A stretch of 64,000 nt of DNA from Bombiscardovia asteroides_K (GTDB lineage Bacteria > Actinomycetota > Actinomycetes > Actinomycetales > Bifidobacteriaceae). The translations under genes and the position numbers were made by a program. Where the stretch lies: the NCBI RefSeq assembly GCF_048001765.1, contig NZ_CP181447.1, positions 310,001-374,000 of the forward strand, given 5' to 3'. Below are positions 17,930-26,863 of this stretch, piece after piece. The notes beneath the pieces are model-generated. The model saw only the letters and a list, made by a program, of their open reading frames with translations, had not been told where the DNA came from and did not search any database. The number at the start of each line of letters is the position of its first letter. The first letter of the stretch is position 1.

Positions 17930-19224
17930 TGTCTAGCGACGATCAAACCTACGAAGAAGTCCTGCAACGTTATCAGCAGTCGCCAGTGGTTCTTTCCGTT
18001 GATCATGTATCCAAATACTTTAAGCTCCCCACAGAGCAGGCCACCGGTCTCAAACAGGCATTCATTAACTGGACCAAGGGTATCAAAGGCTACAAGAAGC
18101 AGCAGGTCCTTCAGGACATCAGCTTTGAGGTTCATCAGGGGGAGTTCTTCGGCATTGTCGGGCGTAACGGTGGCGGCAAATCCACTCTACTCAAGCTGAT
18201 TTCGCAGATCTATTACCCCGAGCACGGTTCCATCCACGTGGTCGGCAAGCTGGTCCCCTTCATCGAGCTGGGTGTAGGGTTTAACCCGGAACTGACTGGC
18301 CGTGAGAACGTCTACCTGAACGGAGCTCTGCTCGGGTTCACCAGAGATCAAGTGGACGCCATGTACGATGACATCGTTGAGTTCGCTGAACTTGATGACT
18401 TCATGGACCAGAAACTTAAGAACTATTCCTCTGGCATGCAGGTCCGCTTGGCTTTTTCCGTGGCCATCAAGGCCCAGGGGGATATCCTGGTTCTGGATGA
18501 GGTCCTGGCTGTGGGGGATGAGGCTTTCCAGCGCAAGTGCGATGATTATTTCACTGAAATCAAAAAAGACCCTACAAAAACTGTCATCCTCGTCACTCAT
18601 GATATGGGTTCAGTCAAGAAGTACTGTACCCGAGCCATGATGATCGCCGACGGACGGGTGGAAGCCCTAGGTGATCCAGAGACCGTTTCTCATAAGTACA
18701 CCTTGGCTAATTTGGAAGCTGAGCGTACAGCGGAGCACGAGATGCAGATTCAGCGTGGGGGCTATGCCAATGGGTTGAACGATCGCTGTCCTATTCTGAG
18801 AACTATTCCAGTTTCCCCACAGGTGAGTGACGGTACTGGTGTTTTCAAGTTCGATGTCGAGTACCAGTACGACCAGCCAGGTGATTTCTATCTAGCTGTA
18901 GCTCTGCACGACATCAGGCGGGGAGGCATTACCTATGACACAGGCCCAAAAACCATGCGTATGCGCCGCCACGGCCACCAGGTCGTTCACTTCGAGCTTC
19001 CGCTGAACGTTTTTAACAATGGTGAGTTCCGTTTGATTACGTCTTTGCGCACTCCCAATCCCAACGATCCTCATGGGACGGACGCTGTAGGAGTGGCGCT
19101 GGACGAGAACGCATGTGACTTTGTTATACGAAATAAGCGGAATGGAGAGTATGCTCTTCTCAGCGATCGGGCGCTGACCATAGCTGCCCTGGACCCTGAC
19201 CAGGTGGACGAAGTGGATGGGTGA
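17929..19224 (+). CDS. wzt: ABC-type polysaccharide export ATPase with C-terminal carbohydrate-binding domain
   Basis: A 431-aa protein: an ATPase domain (about residues 15-265) with Walker A GRNGGGKST, the Wzt-type loop ELGVGFNPELTGRENVYLNG, signature YSSGMQVRLAFSVA and Walker B ILVLDEVLAVGD. A separate C-terminal beta domain (about 280-425) follows, like the Wzt-C sugar-binding domain of E. coli O9a, which recognises the finished polymer. GGAGG seven bases before ATG 17929 supports the start. The C-terminal domain implies that the exporter recognises a specific terminal modification, in contrast to the shorter mycobacterial galactan-exporter ATPase. Confidence 0.92.
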   Translation: MSSDDQTYEEVLQRYQQSPVVLSVDHVSKYFKLPTEQATGLKQAFINWTKGIKGYKKQQVLQDISFEVHQGEFFGIVGRNGGGKSTLLKLISQIYYPEHGSIHVVGKLVPFIELGVGFNPELTGRENVYLNGALLGFTRDQVDAMYDDIVEFAELDDFMDQKLKNYSSGMQVRLAFSVAIKAQGDILVLDEVLAVGDEAFQRKCDDYFTEIKKDPTKTVILVTHDMGSVKKYCTRAMMIADGRVEALGDPETVSHKYTLANLEAERTAEHEMQIQRGGYANGLNDRCPILRTIPVSPQVSDGTGVFKFDVEYQYDQPGDFYLAVALHDIRRGGITYDTGPKTMRMRRHGHQVVHFELPLNVFNNGEFRLITSLRTPNPNDPHGTDAVGVALDENACDFVIRNKRNGEYALLSDRALTIAALDPDQVDEVDG

Positions 19225-19298
19225 TTCCCTTCTTCGTGCTCGGGATAGGATGATTTTGAGGCGATTCGGCGGCCTTGCCGCGGGAAGGTATTTGATCC

Positions 19299-21407
19299 AT
19301 GAAGGTTCAAGAGATGGCAGACATAGGTTTTGAAAGTGTGGTCCGGGTGGTCTTTCCCGAGCGTGACCAGGAACAGGTGCTTCCTTTGTATGCCATTGAC
19401 TGGTCGCCTTCGCACCTTTCGAATACGGTTCTGGATCCACGGACGGATGTGAAGCGCATCAGGCTGAACGCTATGAATCAGTCTGAATATCAACGGCTGG
19501 TGGGCCAGGCTCTAACGCGGACCGGTGCAGGCGCAGGCGCTACCACCAACGACTTCGACCTTCTCTCCCGGCGATCTCTGCGTATCCATGCTGGTGGGCG
19601 GATCTCACTCTGCACTTTCTTCAACGCCTTCCCAGCCGGTTACTGGCGTCGTTGGACCAGAGTCGATACCATCAGGCTGACCTTGATGGTTCGGGGCCGT
19701 GGTGAGGTACGAGTCATGAAATCCAATGGTCGGGGTATCTTCACCTCTGCCGGTTCTGCCCGAATCGAACAGGTTGGACAGACGGAACAGGGAGAACACA
19801 TTACCCTGGACATACCCATGACTGGTCTGGTCGATGGCGGTTACTGCTGGCTGGAAGCACAAGCCAGCGAAGGTGATACCTTGATAATCAAGGATGCAGA
19901 CTGGCAAGTACCCATTCGTGCCAGCACCGCATCCCACCAGACAAGTGTATCCGTCGCTATTACAACCTTTAACCGCGCCCCCTATTGTTTGAGGCAGCTG
20001 CAGGACCTTGCTGCTGCTACTGAGCTTCGTAGCCGATTGGATACCATATACTGTACTGACCAAGGTAATGAATTCGTCAGTGACCAAGAAGGGTATGGAG
20101 CCGTGGCACAGTCTCTGGGTGGCCAGCTGACTTATATGCGCCAACGGAATCTGGGAGGGTCAGGCGGATTCTCGAGGGGTATGTACGAGACGCTCAAAGC
20201 CGGTCGATCCGACTACGTCCTCCTCCTGGACGACGATGCCATCAGTGAACCGGAGTCTATCCTTCGTGCAGTTCAGTTCGCCGACTATGTATGCAAACCC
20301 ATGCTGGTCGGTGGAGGCATGTTCCACCTGGACAACCGGACCGTCCTCTACACTCAGGGGGAGCGGCTGAACTGGAAACGTATGTGGATGGAGCCTTCTC
20401 AAGGGCTGGGTTACAATCATGATTTCGCCTTGGAGCCCCTGCGTGATTGTCCTGAACGCCATCAGCGTATTGACGAGGACTTCAATGGGTGGTGGATGTG
20501 TCTGATACCAATCAGTGTCATCAAGGAAATTGGTCTCTCCCTGCCGGTCTTCATTAAATTTGACGATGTGGAGTATTGTCTTCGGGCACAGCATGCCGGC
20601 TATCCCACGGTCTGTCTTCCGGGAGTTGCGGTCTGGCATCAAGCTTGGCATGAGAAGGATCCGGCGCGTACTTGGGAGGAGTACTACACGGAGCGCAACC
20701 GGTGGTTGGCCGCCCTGCTCCTAGAACCTGAGTTCCCTGTTTCTCGAATCATGACGGAAACCTTGTATGGGGATGCCAGTCTGGGGCTGCGTTTTACCTA
20801 TTCAGCTATGGCTCTGCGCAACTTGGCGCTTCAGGATCTTTTGAGAGGGCCACAGTATATCGTTGAGACTTTCCCCACCAAGCTAGACCAGGTACGTCGC
20901 CTCAGGGCGGGCTTCACTGATGCGCAAACTACCAAGGATCTCTGGACTCTGCCGGCTCCTGCTCATGAGACTATACCCCCGCGTAAACGGCCACAGAGTA
21001 GGGAACATCGGATGTTGGTGGCGTTAAAGCTCCTTGCCAAGTCCGTGTTGACCGACCGTGATGCCACAAGAGACCAGCAGCCTGACACTTCCATAGCAGC
21101 TCAGGACGCATCTTGGACCTGGGTGGCTTTCGATGGCATAGATTCGGCCTTAGTCACTTCGCCAGACGGCGATTCGGTAGCCTGGCTTAAACGGGACAAC
21201 AGAGAATTCCGTCGCCTGATGGGTCAGGGTTGCCGTTTGGCTTTGACTATCAGGAAGCACTGGAAAGAAATTTCGGCCCGATATCGTGATTACGGCCTAG
21301 CCTCTCTTGATACTTGGCAGCGGATTTTCGCCAATAGCGGCATGAAGGTGATTCCCTATCCTTCCGAGAGAGATGGAAAACCCGGGTCCAAGATAGATGG
21401 CGAATGA
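19299..21407 (+). CDS. Second GlfT2-like galactofuranosyltransferase (GT2)
   Basis: A 702-aa paralogue of the 15136 gene product with the same layout: an N-terminal beta domain (about residues 1-205), then a GT-A domain with VAITTFNRAPY, NLGGSGGFSRGM, LLLDDDAIS, GWWMCLIP, KFDDVEYCLR and WHQAWHEKD, then a helical tail about 60 residues longer. The DDD, WW, DDxE and His positions match GlfT2, so it is probably catalytic. Having two such enzymes with one Wzm/Wzt pair recalls mycobacterial GlfT1/GlfT2, one priming and one polymerising; which does what cannot be told. Its stop overlaps rmlB as ATGA. Confidence 0.85.
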   Translation: MKVQEMADIGFESVVRVVFPERDQEQVLPLYAIDWSPSHLSNTVLDPRTDVKRIRLNAMNQSEYQRLVGQALTRTGAGAGATTNDFDLLSRRSLRIHAGGRISLCTFFNAFPAGYWRRWTRVDTIRLTLMVRGRGEVRVMKSNGRGIFTSAGSARIEQVGQTEQGEHITLDIPMTGLVDGGYCWLEAQASEGDTLIIKDADWQVPIRASTASHQTSVSVAITTFNRAPYCLRQLQDLAAATELRSRLDTIYCTDQGNEFVSDQEGYGAVAQSLGGQLTYMRQRNLGGSGGFSRGMYETLKAGRSDYVLLLDDDAISEPESILRAVQFADYVCKPMLVGGGMFHLDNRTVLYTQGERLNWKRMWMEPSQGLGYNHDFALEPLRDCPERHQRIDEDFNGWWMCLIPISVIKEIGLSLPVFIKFDDVEYCLRAQHAGYPTVCLPGVAVWHQAWHEKDPARTWEEYYTERNRWLAALLLEPEFPVSRIMTETLYGDASLGLRFTYSAMALRNLALQDLLRGPQYIVETFPTKLDQVRRLRAGFTDAQTTKDLWTLPAPAHETIPPRKRPQSREHRMLVALKLLAKSVLTDRDATRDQQPDTSIAAQDASWTWVAFDGIDSALVTSPDGDSVAWLKRDNREFRRLMGQGCRLALTIRKHWKEISARYRDYGLASLDTWQRIFANSGMKVIPYPSERDGKPGSKIDGE

Positions 21408-22450
21408 CCGCCATGGTCGGCATAGGGAGTGATCAGAATTGCCCCTGCAACCTCATGATTACCGGCGGGGCGGGATTCATTGGGAGCAACTTCGTGCGTT
21501 GGGTCAGTCAGCACCATCCCAACACAAGGATTGTGGTCTTTGACGCCCTTACTTATGCGGCCATTCCTGGTAGCCTTCCCAATTCTGGTCCAAATGGCCC
21601 CTTTCTGGTCAAGGGCGATATTTGTGATCCTGGAGCCGTGGAGGGGGCTATCAGCGAATACGGAATCGATACCGTCGTTCATTTTGCAGCCGAATCCCAT
21701 AACGACAACGCCATTCAAGCTCCCGATCCTTTCATCAAAACCAACATCGAGGGCACCTATATCCTTCTTCAAGCTGTTCGCCGACATGATCTGCGCTTCC
21801 ACCATATTTCTACGGATGAAGTCTATGGCGATCTGGATTTTGGTGACTCCAGGCGTTTCGACGAATCAAGTCCGTACAGACCTTCCAGTCCATACTCGGC
21901 TAGCAAAGCAGCCTCGGACCATTTAGTCAGGGCCTGGTGGCGTACCTATGGGACTCGGGTGACCATCTCCAACTGTTCTAATAACTATGGACCGCGCCAG
22001 CATGTAGAGAAGTTTATTCCTCGTCAGATTACGAATATTCTCGCAGGGATTCGTCCCCGCCTCTATGGCGAAGGGCGGGAGTCCCGTGATTGGATCCATG
22101 TTCAGGACAACTGCGAAGCTATTTGGACGGTTCTGACCCGGGGGATATTGGGATCCACTTATCTCATCAGCGCGGATAACGAATACAGCAATCGGGATGT
22201 TCTAGCCATGATCCTAGAGGAGATGGGACAGGAACCTGATGCCTTTGACAGAGTACCTAACAGGCCGGGGGTGGATCGGCGTTATGCCTTGGACTCCAGC
22301 CGAATCCAGTCGGAATTGGGTTGGAGGCCTCGACACCGTGATTTTCGGCAAGGGCTCAGGGATACGATCGATTGGTACGCCTCGCATCAGGATTGGTGGA
22401 GGCCCGCCAAAGAAGAAACTGAGCGTCGTTACGAGATCCAGGGGCACTGA
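21404..22450 (+). CDS. rmlB: dTDP-glucose 4,6-dehydratase (RmlB-like)
   Basis: A 348-aa extended short-chain dehydrogenase: NAD-binding TGGAGFIGSNF at about residues 20-30, HFAAESH at about 89-95, catalytic STDEVYG and YSASK, and an RDWIHVQDNCEA substrate segment. It converts dTDP-glucose to the 4-keto-6-deoxy sugar on the route to dTDP-rhamnose. Two details differ from the commonest form: HNDNAI replaces the usual HVDRSI, and there are about 15 extra N-terminal residues. The ATGA overlap with the preceding gene supports the start at 21404. RmlA, C and D are not in this window. Confidence 0.88.
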   Translation: MTAMVGIGSDQNCPCNLMITGGAGFIGSNFVRWVSQHHPNTRIVVFDALTYAAIPGSLPNSGPNGPFLVKGDICDPGAVEGAISEYGIDTVVHFAAESHNDNAIQAPDPFIKTNIEGTYILLQAVRRHDLRFHHISTDEVYGDLDFGDSRRFDESSPYRPSSPYSASKAASDHLVRAWWRTYGTRVTISNCSNNYGPRQHVEKFIPRQITNILAGIRPRLYGEGRESRDWIHVQDNCEAIWTVLTRGILGSTYLISADNEYSNRDVLAMILEEMGQEPDAFDRVPNRPGVDRRYALDSSRIQSELGWRPRHRDFRQGLRDTIDWYASHQDWWRPAKEETERRYEIQGH

Positions 22451-22494
22451 GTGTAGCTTGCTGCTTTTTATCTGAAGCAAGGTCGGGGCTGGTG

Positions 22495-22608
22495 TATATT
22501 CTTAATAGGTTACTGGCTTGCTGTCCTGATTTGGGACAGCAAAATCCGGTAATCTGCTACACCCTCCTGTCACGGAAGGTCCGTGACCTGTAAGTCCAAA
22601 GGAGGTGG
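22495..22608 (+). promoter_or_regulatory. Structured leader of the rpsF operon with masked ribosome-binding site
   Basis: Between rmlB and rpsF there is a possible -10 (TATATT, 22495-22500), a nine-base-pair hairpin TTGCTGTCC/GGACAGCAA (22518-22542) and a perfect eight-base-pair hairpin GTCACGGA/TCCGTGAC (22569-22587). CCTCC (22563-22567) can pair with the ribosome-binding site GGAGG (22601-22605) over this second hairpin. Autoregulatory S6:S18-binding leaders precede rpsF in many bacteria; this resembles one in position and in hiding the start site, but I could not verify the consensus. Confidence 0.5.
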
Positions 22609-22611
22609 GTG

Positions 22612-22908
22612 ATGTCTGCGCATAAGTATGAATTGATGTTCATTGCCGATCCGGCCATGGATGAGCGCTCGCTGAAGAAGTTGACCGACCAGTATCTCGA
22701 GGTGGTCACTAACGAAGGCGGCTCCGTCGACAACATCGATGTCTGGGGCCGTCGCAAGCTGGCCTACGAGATCGACAAGCACAAGGAAGGCAACTACGTG
22801 GTGGTCGAGTACACCTGCGAGCCTTCCGCCAGTGCTGAGCTCGATCGTGTGCTCAACCTGAACGAGTCCGTCATCCGCACCAAGATTCTTCGCAAGGATG
22901 ACAAGTAG
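22612..22908 (+). CDS. rpsF: 30S ribosomal protein bS6
   Basis: A 98-aa protein with the S6 fold signature: HKYELMFIADP at the N-terminus and DVWGRRKLAYEIDKHKEGNYVVVEY in the middle. It binds S18 on the small-subunit platform. GGAGG six bases before ATG 22612 makes this the start rather than GTG 22609. First gene of the conserved rpsF-ssb-rpsR-rplI operon. Confidence 0.98.
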   Translation: MSAHKYELMFIADPAMDERSLKKLTDQYLEVVTNEGGSVDNIDVWGRRKLAYEIDKHKEGNYVVVEYTCEPSASAELDRVLNLNESVIRTKILRKDDK

Positions 22909-22996
22909 GCAAACAGCAAAGGGACGTCGGAGCGTCGGCTGACATTCGCCCCAGCAGGCCCATTCCCAAGTCCTCATTCCGAGGAAAGGTCGTGAC

Positions 22997-23614
22997 ATGG
23001 CGGGAGATACATACATCACCGTGGTGGGTAATCTCACTGCGGATCCGGAGGTGCGTACGACCTCCAACGGAGGCACGGTGGCCAACCTGACCATCGCGTC
23101 CACGCCTAGGCAGTTCAACAGGAACTCGGGGCAGTGGGAGGACGGCGACTCGCTCTTCATGCGTTGCTCGGCCTGGGATTCCACATACAATCCCATGGCT
23201 TCCAACATTCAGGCCAGCCTGACCAAGGGCATGAGGGTGATTGCCCAGGGTCGTCTGGTGCAGCGCTCCTATCAGGATCGTGAGGGTAACAACCGCACGG
23301 TCGTGGAGTTGCGTCTGGACGAGATCGGGCCTGCGCTGTCACGGAACACCGCCCAGGTCACCAGGAACGCCAACACTGGTGGCGGTGGATCCCGAGGTGG
23401 TTTCGCCGGTTCCAATAACGGCGGCTACCAGGGTGGGGCTTCCTACCAGGGCGGCGCCGGCGCAGCATCGGCCCCCATGGGTCGTCAACAGCCAGCGCAG
23501 AGCCAGCAGGTCCCTGCTCAGGATCCCTGGTCATCGACCGGGTCCGGCGATTCTTTCGGATCTTTCGGTTCCACGGGCGAGTTCGGTGGTTCCGGGGACG
23601 AACCCGAATTCTGA
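22997..23614 (+). CDS. ssb: Single-stranded DNA-binding protein
   Basis: A 205-aa SSB with an OB-fold domain (about residues 1-115, starting DTYITVVGNLTADPEVR), a long flexible Gly/Ser/Gln-rich linker with GGYQGGASYQGG-type repeats, and an acidic tail ending GDEPEF. The tail replaces the usual DDDIPF protein-interaction tip but keeps the acidic residues and terminal Phe. Good ribosome-binding site AGGAAAGG. Lies inside the ribosomal operon, as in most actinobacteria and firmicutes. Confidence 0.97.
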   Translation: MAGDTYITVVGNLTADPEVRTTSNGGTVANLTIASTPRQFNRNSGQWEDGDSLFMRCSAWDSTYNPMASNIQASLTKGMRVIAQGRLVQRSYQDREGNNRTVVELRLDEIGPALSRNTAQVTRNANTGGGGSRGGFAGSNNGGYQGGASYQGGAGAASAPMGRQQPAQSQQVPAQDPWSSTGSGDSFGSFGSTGEFGGSGDEPEF

Positions 23615-23650
23615 AGTTTCATAGCGTCATCATTCATTTAAGGAGTACCA

Positions 23651-23899
23651 ATGTCACGTAAAAGGCCGCAACCGCCGGTCAAGCCCTTCAAGAAGAAGCC
23701 GAATCCTCTGAGGGCTGCCAAGATTCATACAATCGATTACAAGGATGTGGCTCTGCTGCGCAAGTTCATCTCTGACCGCGGCAAGATTCGTTCCCGTCGC
23801 ATAACCGGTGTCACCGTCCAGGAGCAGCGCGAGATCTCCAAGGCCATCAAGAACGCCCGCGAGATGGCCCTGCTGCCCTACGCCACCAACGGTCGCTGA
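23651..23899 (+). CDS. rpsR: 30S ribosomal protein bS18
   Basis: An 82-aa basic protein with the S18 core (IDYKDVALLRKFISDRGKI, RRITGVTVQEQREISKAIKNAR). Preceded by AAGGAG seven bases before its ATG. Partner of S6 encoded two genes upstream. Confidence 0.98.
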   Translation: MSRKRPQPPVKPFKKKPNPLRAAKIHTIDYKDVALLRKFISDRGKIRSRRITGVTVQEQREISKAIKNAREMALLPYATNGR

Positions 23900-23913
23900 G
23901 GGAGGTCAGGATT

Positions 23914-24363
23914 ATGGCAAAGGAAACCAAGGTTATTCTGACCGATACCGTGACCGATCTGGGTCACAAGGGCGACGTTGTCGCAGTCAAGCCCGGTTAT
24001 GCGCGCAACTTCCTGATCCCCCAGGGACTGGCTTTCGCCTGGTCCAAGGGCGCTGCTGCGCAGATCGAGTCCCTGCAGCGGGCACGTCGAGCCAAGTCCA
24101 TGGCCACCCGTGAGGATGCCGTGGCAGCCAAGACCGCCATCGATGGGCAGACCGTCGAGATCGCGGCCAAGGTGTCCGATTCAGGCAAACTCTTCGGCGG
24201 CATCTCCAGCGATGCCATCGCCCAGGCTCTTCGTCCCCTGGCCGATGTGGATCCCCGCGCCATCTCCGTGGAGACCATCAAGACCACCGGCGAGTTCCCG
24301 GCCACTGTGGCTCTGCACCCCGAGATCTCGGCCGCTTTCACGGTCAAGGTCGTCGCAGAGTAG
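23914..24363 (+). CDS. rplI: 50S ribosomal protein bL9
   Basis: A 149-aa protein with the L9 N-terminal domain (VILTDTVTDLGHKGDVVAVK, followed by GYARNFLIPQGLA), the long connecting helix and the C-terminal domain (SGKLFGGISSDAIAQAL). Fourteen bases after rpsR; last gene of the operon, followed by a strong hairpin. Confidence 0.98.
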   Translation: MAKETKVILTDTVTDLGHKGDVVAVKPGYARNFLIPQGLAFAWSKGAAAQIESLQRARRAKSMATREDAVAAKTAIDGQTVEIAAKVSDSGKLFGGISSDAIAQALRPLADVDPRAISVETIKTTGEFPATVALHPEISAAFTVKVVAE

Positions 24364-24417
24364 CAAATACGACCTATCCCCATCAGGATCCTTTGAAATA
24401 GGGATCTGGGCTTAAGC

Positions 24418-24459
24418 AGGAGGCCTTCCCGCAGCAGACTGTGCGCGGGAAGGCCTCCT
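24418..24459. terminator. Hairpin terminator between rplI and the tautomerase gene
   Basis: Perfect 15-base inverted repeat, AGGAGGCCTTCCCGC (24418-24432) and GCGGGAAGGCCTCCT (24445-24459), 12-base loop. It lies between convergent genes and has only a weak T-tract on either side, but the stem is long enough to act in both directions. Confidence 0.7.
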
Positions 24460-24484
24460 TATGCATTACTGGGGATTACTCAAT

Positions 24485-24832
24485 TCAGAAATTGCCGCCG
24501 TTCCAACCCCAGTCAGTGGTGGCCGTGTAGCGGATGTAGGTGCGGTCCTTGGGGATGGACAGCTCCGATTCCAATGTGTCCATGATGGTCTTGGTCAGAC
24601 TTTCCCAAGCGGACTTGGGCACATCGCTGCCGAAGACGTTAACCTCCACATAGGCGGCAGGCTTGCTGTCGTCGCCCCCGAAATAGATGGGCATGTCGGA
24701 CTCGAAGGGGCACATGAGCCAGCCTTCGGATTTGCCGGGGACAGCGGTGATGGCCTTGCCATAGGCGGTCTTGATCCGCTCGCGCTGTTCGGCGGTGATG
24801 GACGTGCTTACGTGAGTGTGGATAACGGGCAT
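24485..24832 (-). CDS. MIF/tautomerase-superfamily protein
   Basis: A 115-aa protein of the length and pattern of macrophage migration inhibitory factor. Pro2 (MPVIHTHVS) is the catalytic base of tautomerases, PIYFGG sits in the middle, and the ending RTYIRYTATTDWGWNGGNF matches the MIF C-terminus (RVYINYY...VGWNNSTF). Expected activity: keto-enol tautomerisation of phenylpyruvate-like substrates; the natural substrate is unknown. AAGGAAG before ATG 24832 supports the start. No signal peptide. A monocistronic gene between two terminator-like or non-coding stretches. Confidence 0.85.
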   Translation of the reverse strand: MPVIHTHVSTSITAEQRERIKTAYGKAITAVPGKSEGWLMCPFESDMPIYFGGDDSKPAAYVEVNVFGSDVPKSAWESLTKTIMDTLESELSIPKDRTYIRYTATTDWGWNGGNF

Positions 24833-24940
24833 GGTGCTTCCTTTCCGGTCCGTCCGGCATGACCAATCAGAATGATTCGACCGCCTGGCGGATGGCTGAC
24901 TATTCCCGTCCCATAGTAGCCTCGACCAAGCTGATCGAGC

Positions 24941-25465
24941 TCAGCGCCAGCCGAAGGGCCGGTGACGCAGGGACCAGGCCCCCAGACGGTGGGCCGCCGA
25001 ACGCGGATTGACCGGCTTGCCAGGCGCGGGCGCGTCCAGCAGCCACTTGCGGATCAGGAAGTTCCAGATGGCCACCACCACGGTGGCTGTGATCTTGGCA
25101 ATGTTGGCGTAGAGCAGGTAGCGGGCGTGCATGGTGGTGATGGCGTCCGGGGGCAGCATGGCAGTGCCCATCCACAGTATCATCTCGTTGATCCCCAGGC
25201 CGATGACCGAGGAGACCAGGAAAACCGCCATCTCCATCCACCGGGCCATGTCCTCCCGGTGTTTGAAGACGTAACGCATGCTGGCCAGATAGTTGAAGAC
25301 CAGAGAGATCAGGAAGGAGATGGCTCCTGCCAGGACATTGTTCAGGTGCGGCCCCATGATCAACAGGTTCATGATGCCGATGTCGATAAGGAAGGCGATG
25401 ACGCCCACGATACCGAACTTGAGCAGTTGCCCGATTAATCTACGCACGGTAGCCCATTCAATCAT
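24941..25465 (-). CDS. GtrA-like membrane protein
   Basis: A 174-aa protein with four transmembrane helices and the GtrA-family start (LLKFGIVGVIAFLIDIGIMNLL at about residues 14-35), FLISLVFNYLASMRYVFKHR, and a C-terminal NFLIRKWLL. GtrA-like proteins are proposed to flip polyprenyl-phosphate-linked sugars for cell-wall glycan decoration. It stands apart from the polysaccharide cluster, so its partner glycosyltransferase is not evident. A 30-residue basic tail follows the last helix. Confidence 0.85.
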   Translation of the reverse strand: MIEWATVRRLIGQLLKFGIVGVIAFLIDIGIMNLLIMGPHLNNVLAGAISFLISLVFNYLASMRYVFKHREDMARWMEMAVFLVSSVIGLGINEMILWMGTAMLPPDAITTMHARYLLYANIAKITATVVVAIWNFLIRKWLLDAPAPGKPVNPRSAAHRLGAWSLRHRPFGWR

Positions 25466-25525
25466 CCCTCATGTGCTGGCGGGGTACCGGAAGCCGCTTG
25501 TACGCAAAAGCCTTACGTTACGCCC

Positions 25526-26863
25526 TCAGGCGGGCAGCTCGGTCAGAATGGGCTCCTCGGTGCTGTTGCGAATCTGACGGAAGCCCACAAAGGCGATGGC
25601 CAGCGAGGCCAGAGCCAGCGTAGTGACCACTCCGAACCCGCCCTGGGATCCGTAACGGTCGATGAACTGCCCTGCTACAGCCGAGCCGGCCGAGGACCCG
25701 ATAGAATTCATGGCGCTCAACCAGGCCATGCCTTCGGTGAAGCGGATGGGCGGCACCAGGTGGAGCATGAGCTGGTTGCCGTTGATCCAGGTGGGTGCCT
25801 GGCAGACGCCGATGATCAGGTAGATGACCATGATGGTCCACAGATTCCTGGCGAACATGAAGGTTCCGATACCCAGGTTGACCACCAGCAGGCAGAAGTA
25901 GAAACGCTTCCAGAGTGGAATGGTCCAGTTCTTGGCCCCGTAGAGCAGGGCACCGACCAGGGAGCTGAAGGAAAAGCAGGCGAAGACGAACCCGGTCATC
26001 TGCTTCATCCCTTGCTCTGTGGCGAAGGCGATGATGGAGATGGATGCTGCGCTCTGGAAGGCTCCCAGGCCGAACCAGGTGGCGCAGACGGCAATCATGC
26101 CGGCGCTCCAGAAGGCCCCGCTCTGGCCGTTCCCACCCTCCTGGGCACGCAGACGAGCCACCTGTTGAGCCTGCCGCTCCCGGTACTCCTTGCGGGTGAT
26201 GCCCTGGGCGCGGGCCATGTCCGTCTGCGAGGGCGGTTCGGTTTCTCGGCAGGAAAGGAACATAAAGGCTCCGACCAGTACGCAGATTCCGGTGAAGGAG
26301 AAGGCCAACACGCCTGAAATGACCGCCAGGATGGAAGCCAGTGGGTTGCCGATCACCCACATGGCCTCGTCGAAGACCCCTGACAGGGACAGGGCCTGGT
26401 TGGTAGCTCGGTGGTCACCACGCAGCAGATGCGTCCACCTGCTGCGGCTCATGGCTCCCCAGGGCGGGATGGCCGCCATGAAGGGGGTGACCAGGTAGAG
26501 CACCCAGGTGGGTGCGTGAGCGGTGATGGCCGTGATCAGGACCGTGGCGGCCACGATCCAGACCAGAACCGTGGGGATGGAGACCTGCCGCTGGCCGAAC
26601 TTGTCGACCAACTTGCCCAGCATGGGGCTGACCAGGGCCAGGGCCACGGCCTGGATGGCGGTCAGGGCGCCTGCCAGGGAATAGCTGCCGTAGTAGTGCT
26701 GCACCGAGATGGTGATGGTCATGCCCACCATGGGGAAGGGCATGGAGGCAATGACCGATCCCACTGCGAACCGCGCCGTGTGCGGCAGCCGCAGGAGCGC
26801 CGAGTAACCTCCGAAGACCCTGTGACCGGCTTCGATCAAAGCCGCCTTCAATTGCCGTGGCAT
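25526..26863 (-). CDS. MFS transporter
   Basis: A 445-aa major facilitator protein with 12 predicted helices in two halves joined by a cytoplasmic loop at about residues 205-240 that is polar and Arg/Gln-rich. The inter-helix motif GKLVDKFGQRQVS (about 95-107) is the MFS motif A equivalent. The open frame extends to 27019, but the extra codons have low GC at third positions unlike the rest, so ATG 26863 (MPRQLKAAL) is taken as the start; 26962 is an alternative. Divergent from the histidine phosphatase gene. Substrate unknown; drug or sugar efflux are both possible. Confidence 0.8.
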   Translation of the reverse strand: MPRQLKAALIEAGHRVFGGYSALLRLPHTARFAVGSVIASMPFPMVGMTITISVQHYYGSYSLAGALTAIQAVALALVSPMLGKLVDKFGQRQVSIPTVLVWIVAATVLITAITAHAPTWVLYLVTPFMAAIPPWGAMSRSRWTHLLRGDHRATNQALSLSGVFDEAMWVIGNPLASILAVISGVLAFSFTGICVLVGAFMFLSCRETEPPSQTDMARAQGITRKEYRERQAQQVARLRAQEGGNGQSGAFWSAGMIAVCATWFGLGAFQSAASISIIAFATEQGMKQMTGFVFACFSFSSLVGALLYGAKNWTIPLWKRFYFCLLVVNLGIGTFMFARNLWTIMVIYLIIGVCQAPTWINGNQLMLHLVPPIRFTEGMAWLSAMNSIGSSAGSAVAGQFIDRYGSQGGFGVVTTLALASLAIAFVGFRQIRNSTEEPILTELPA

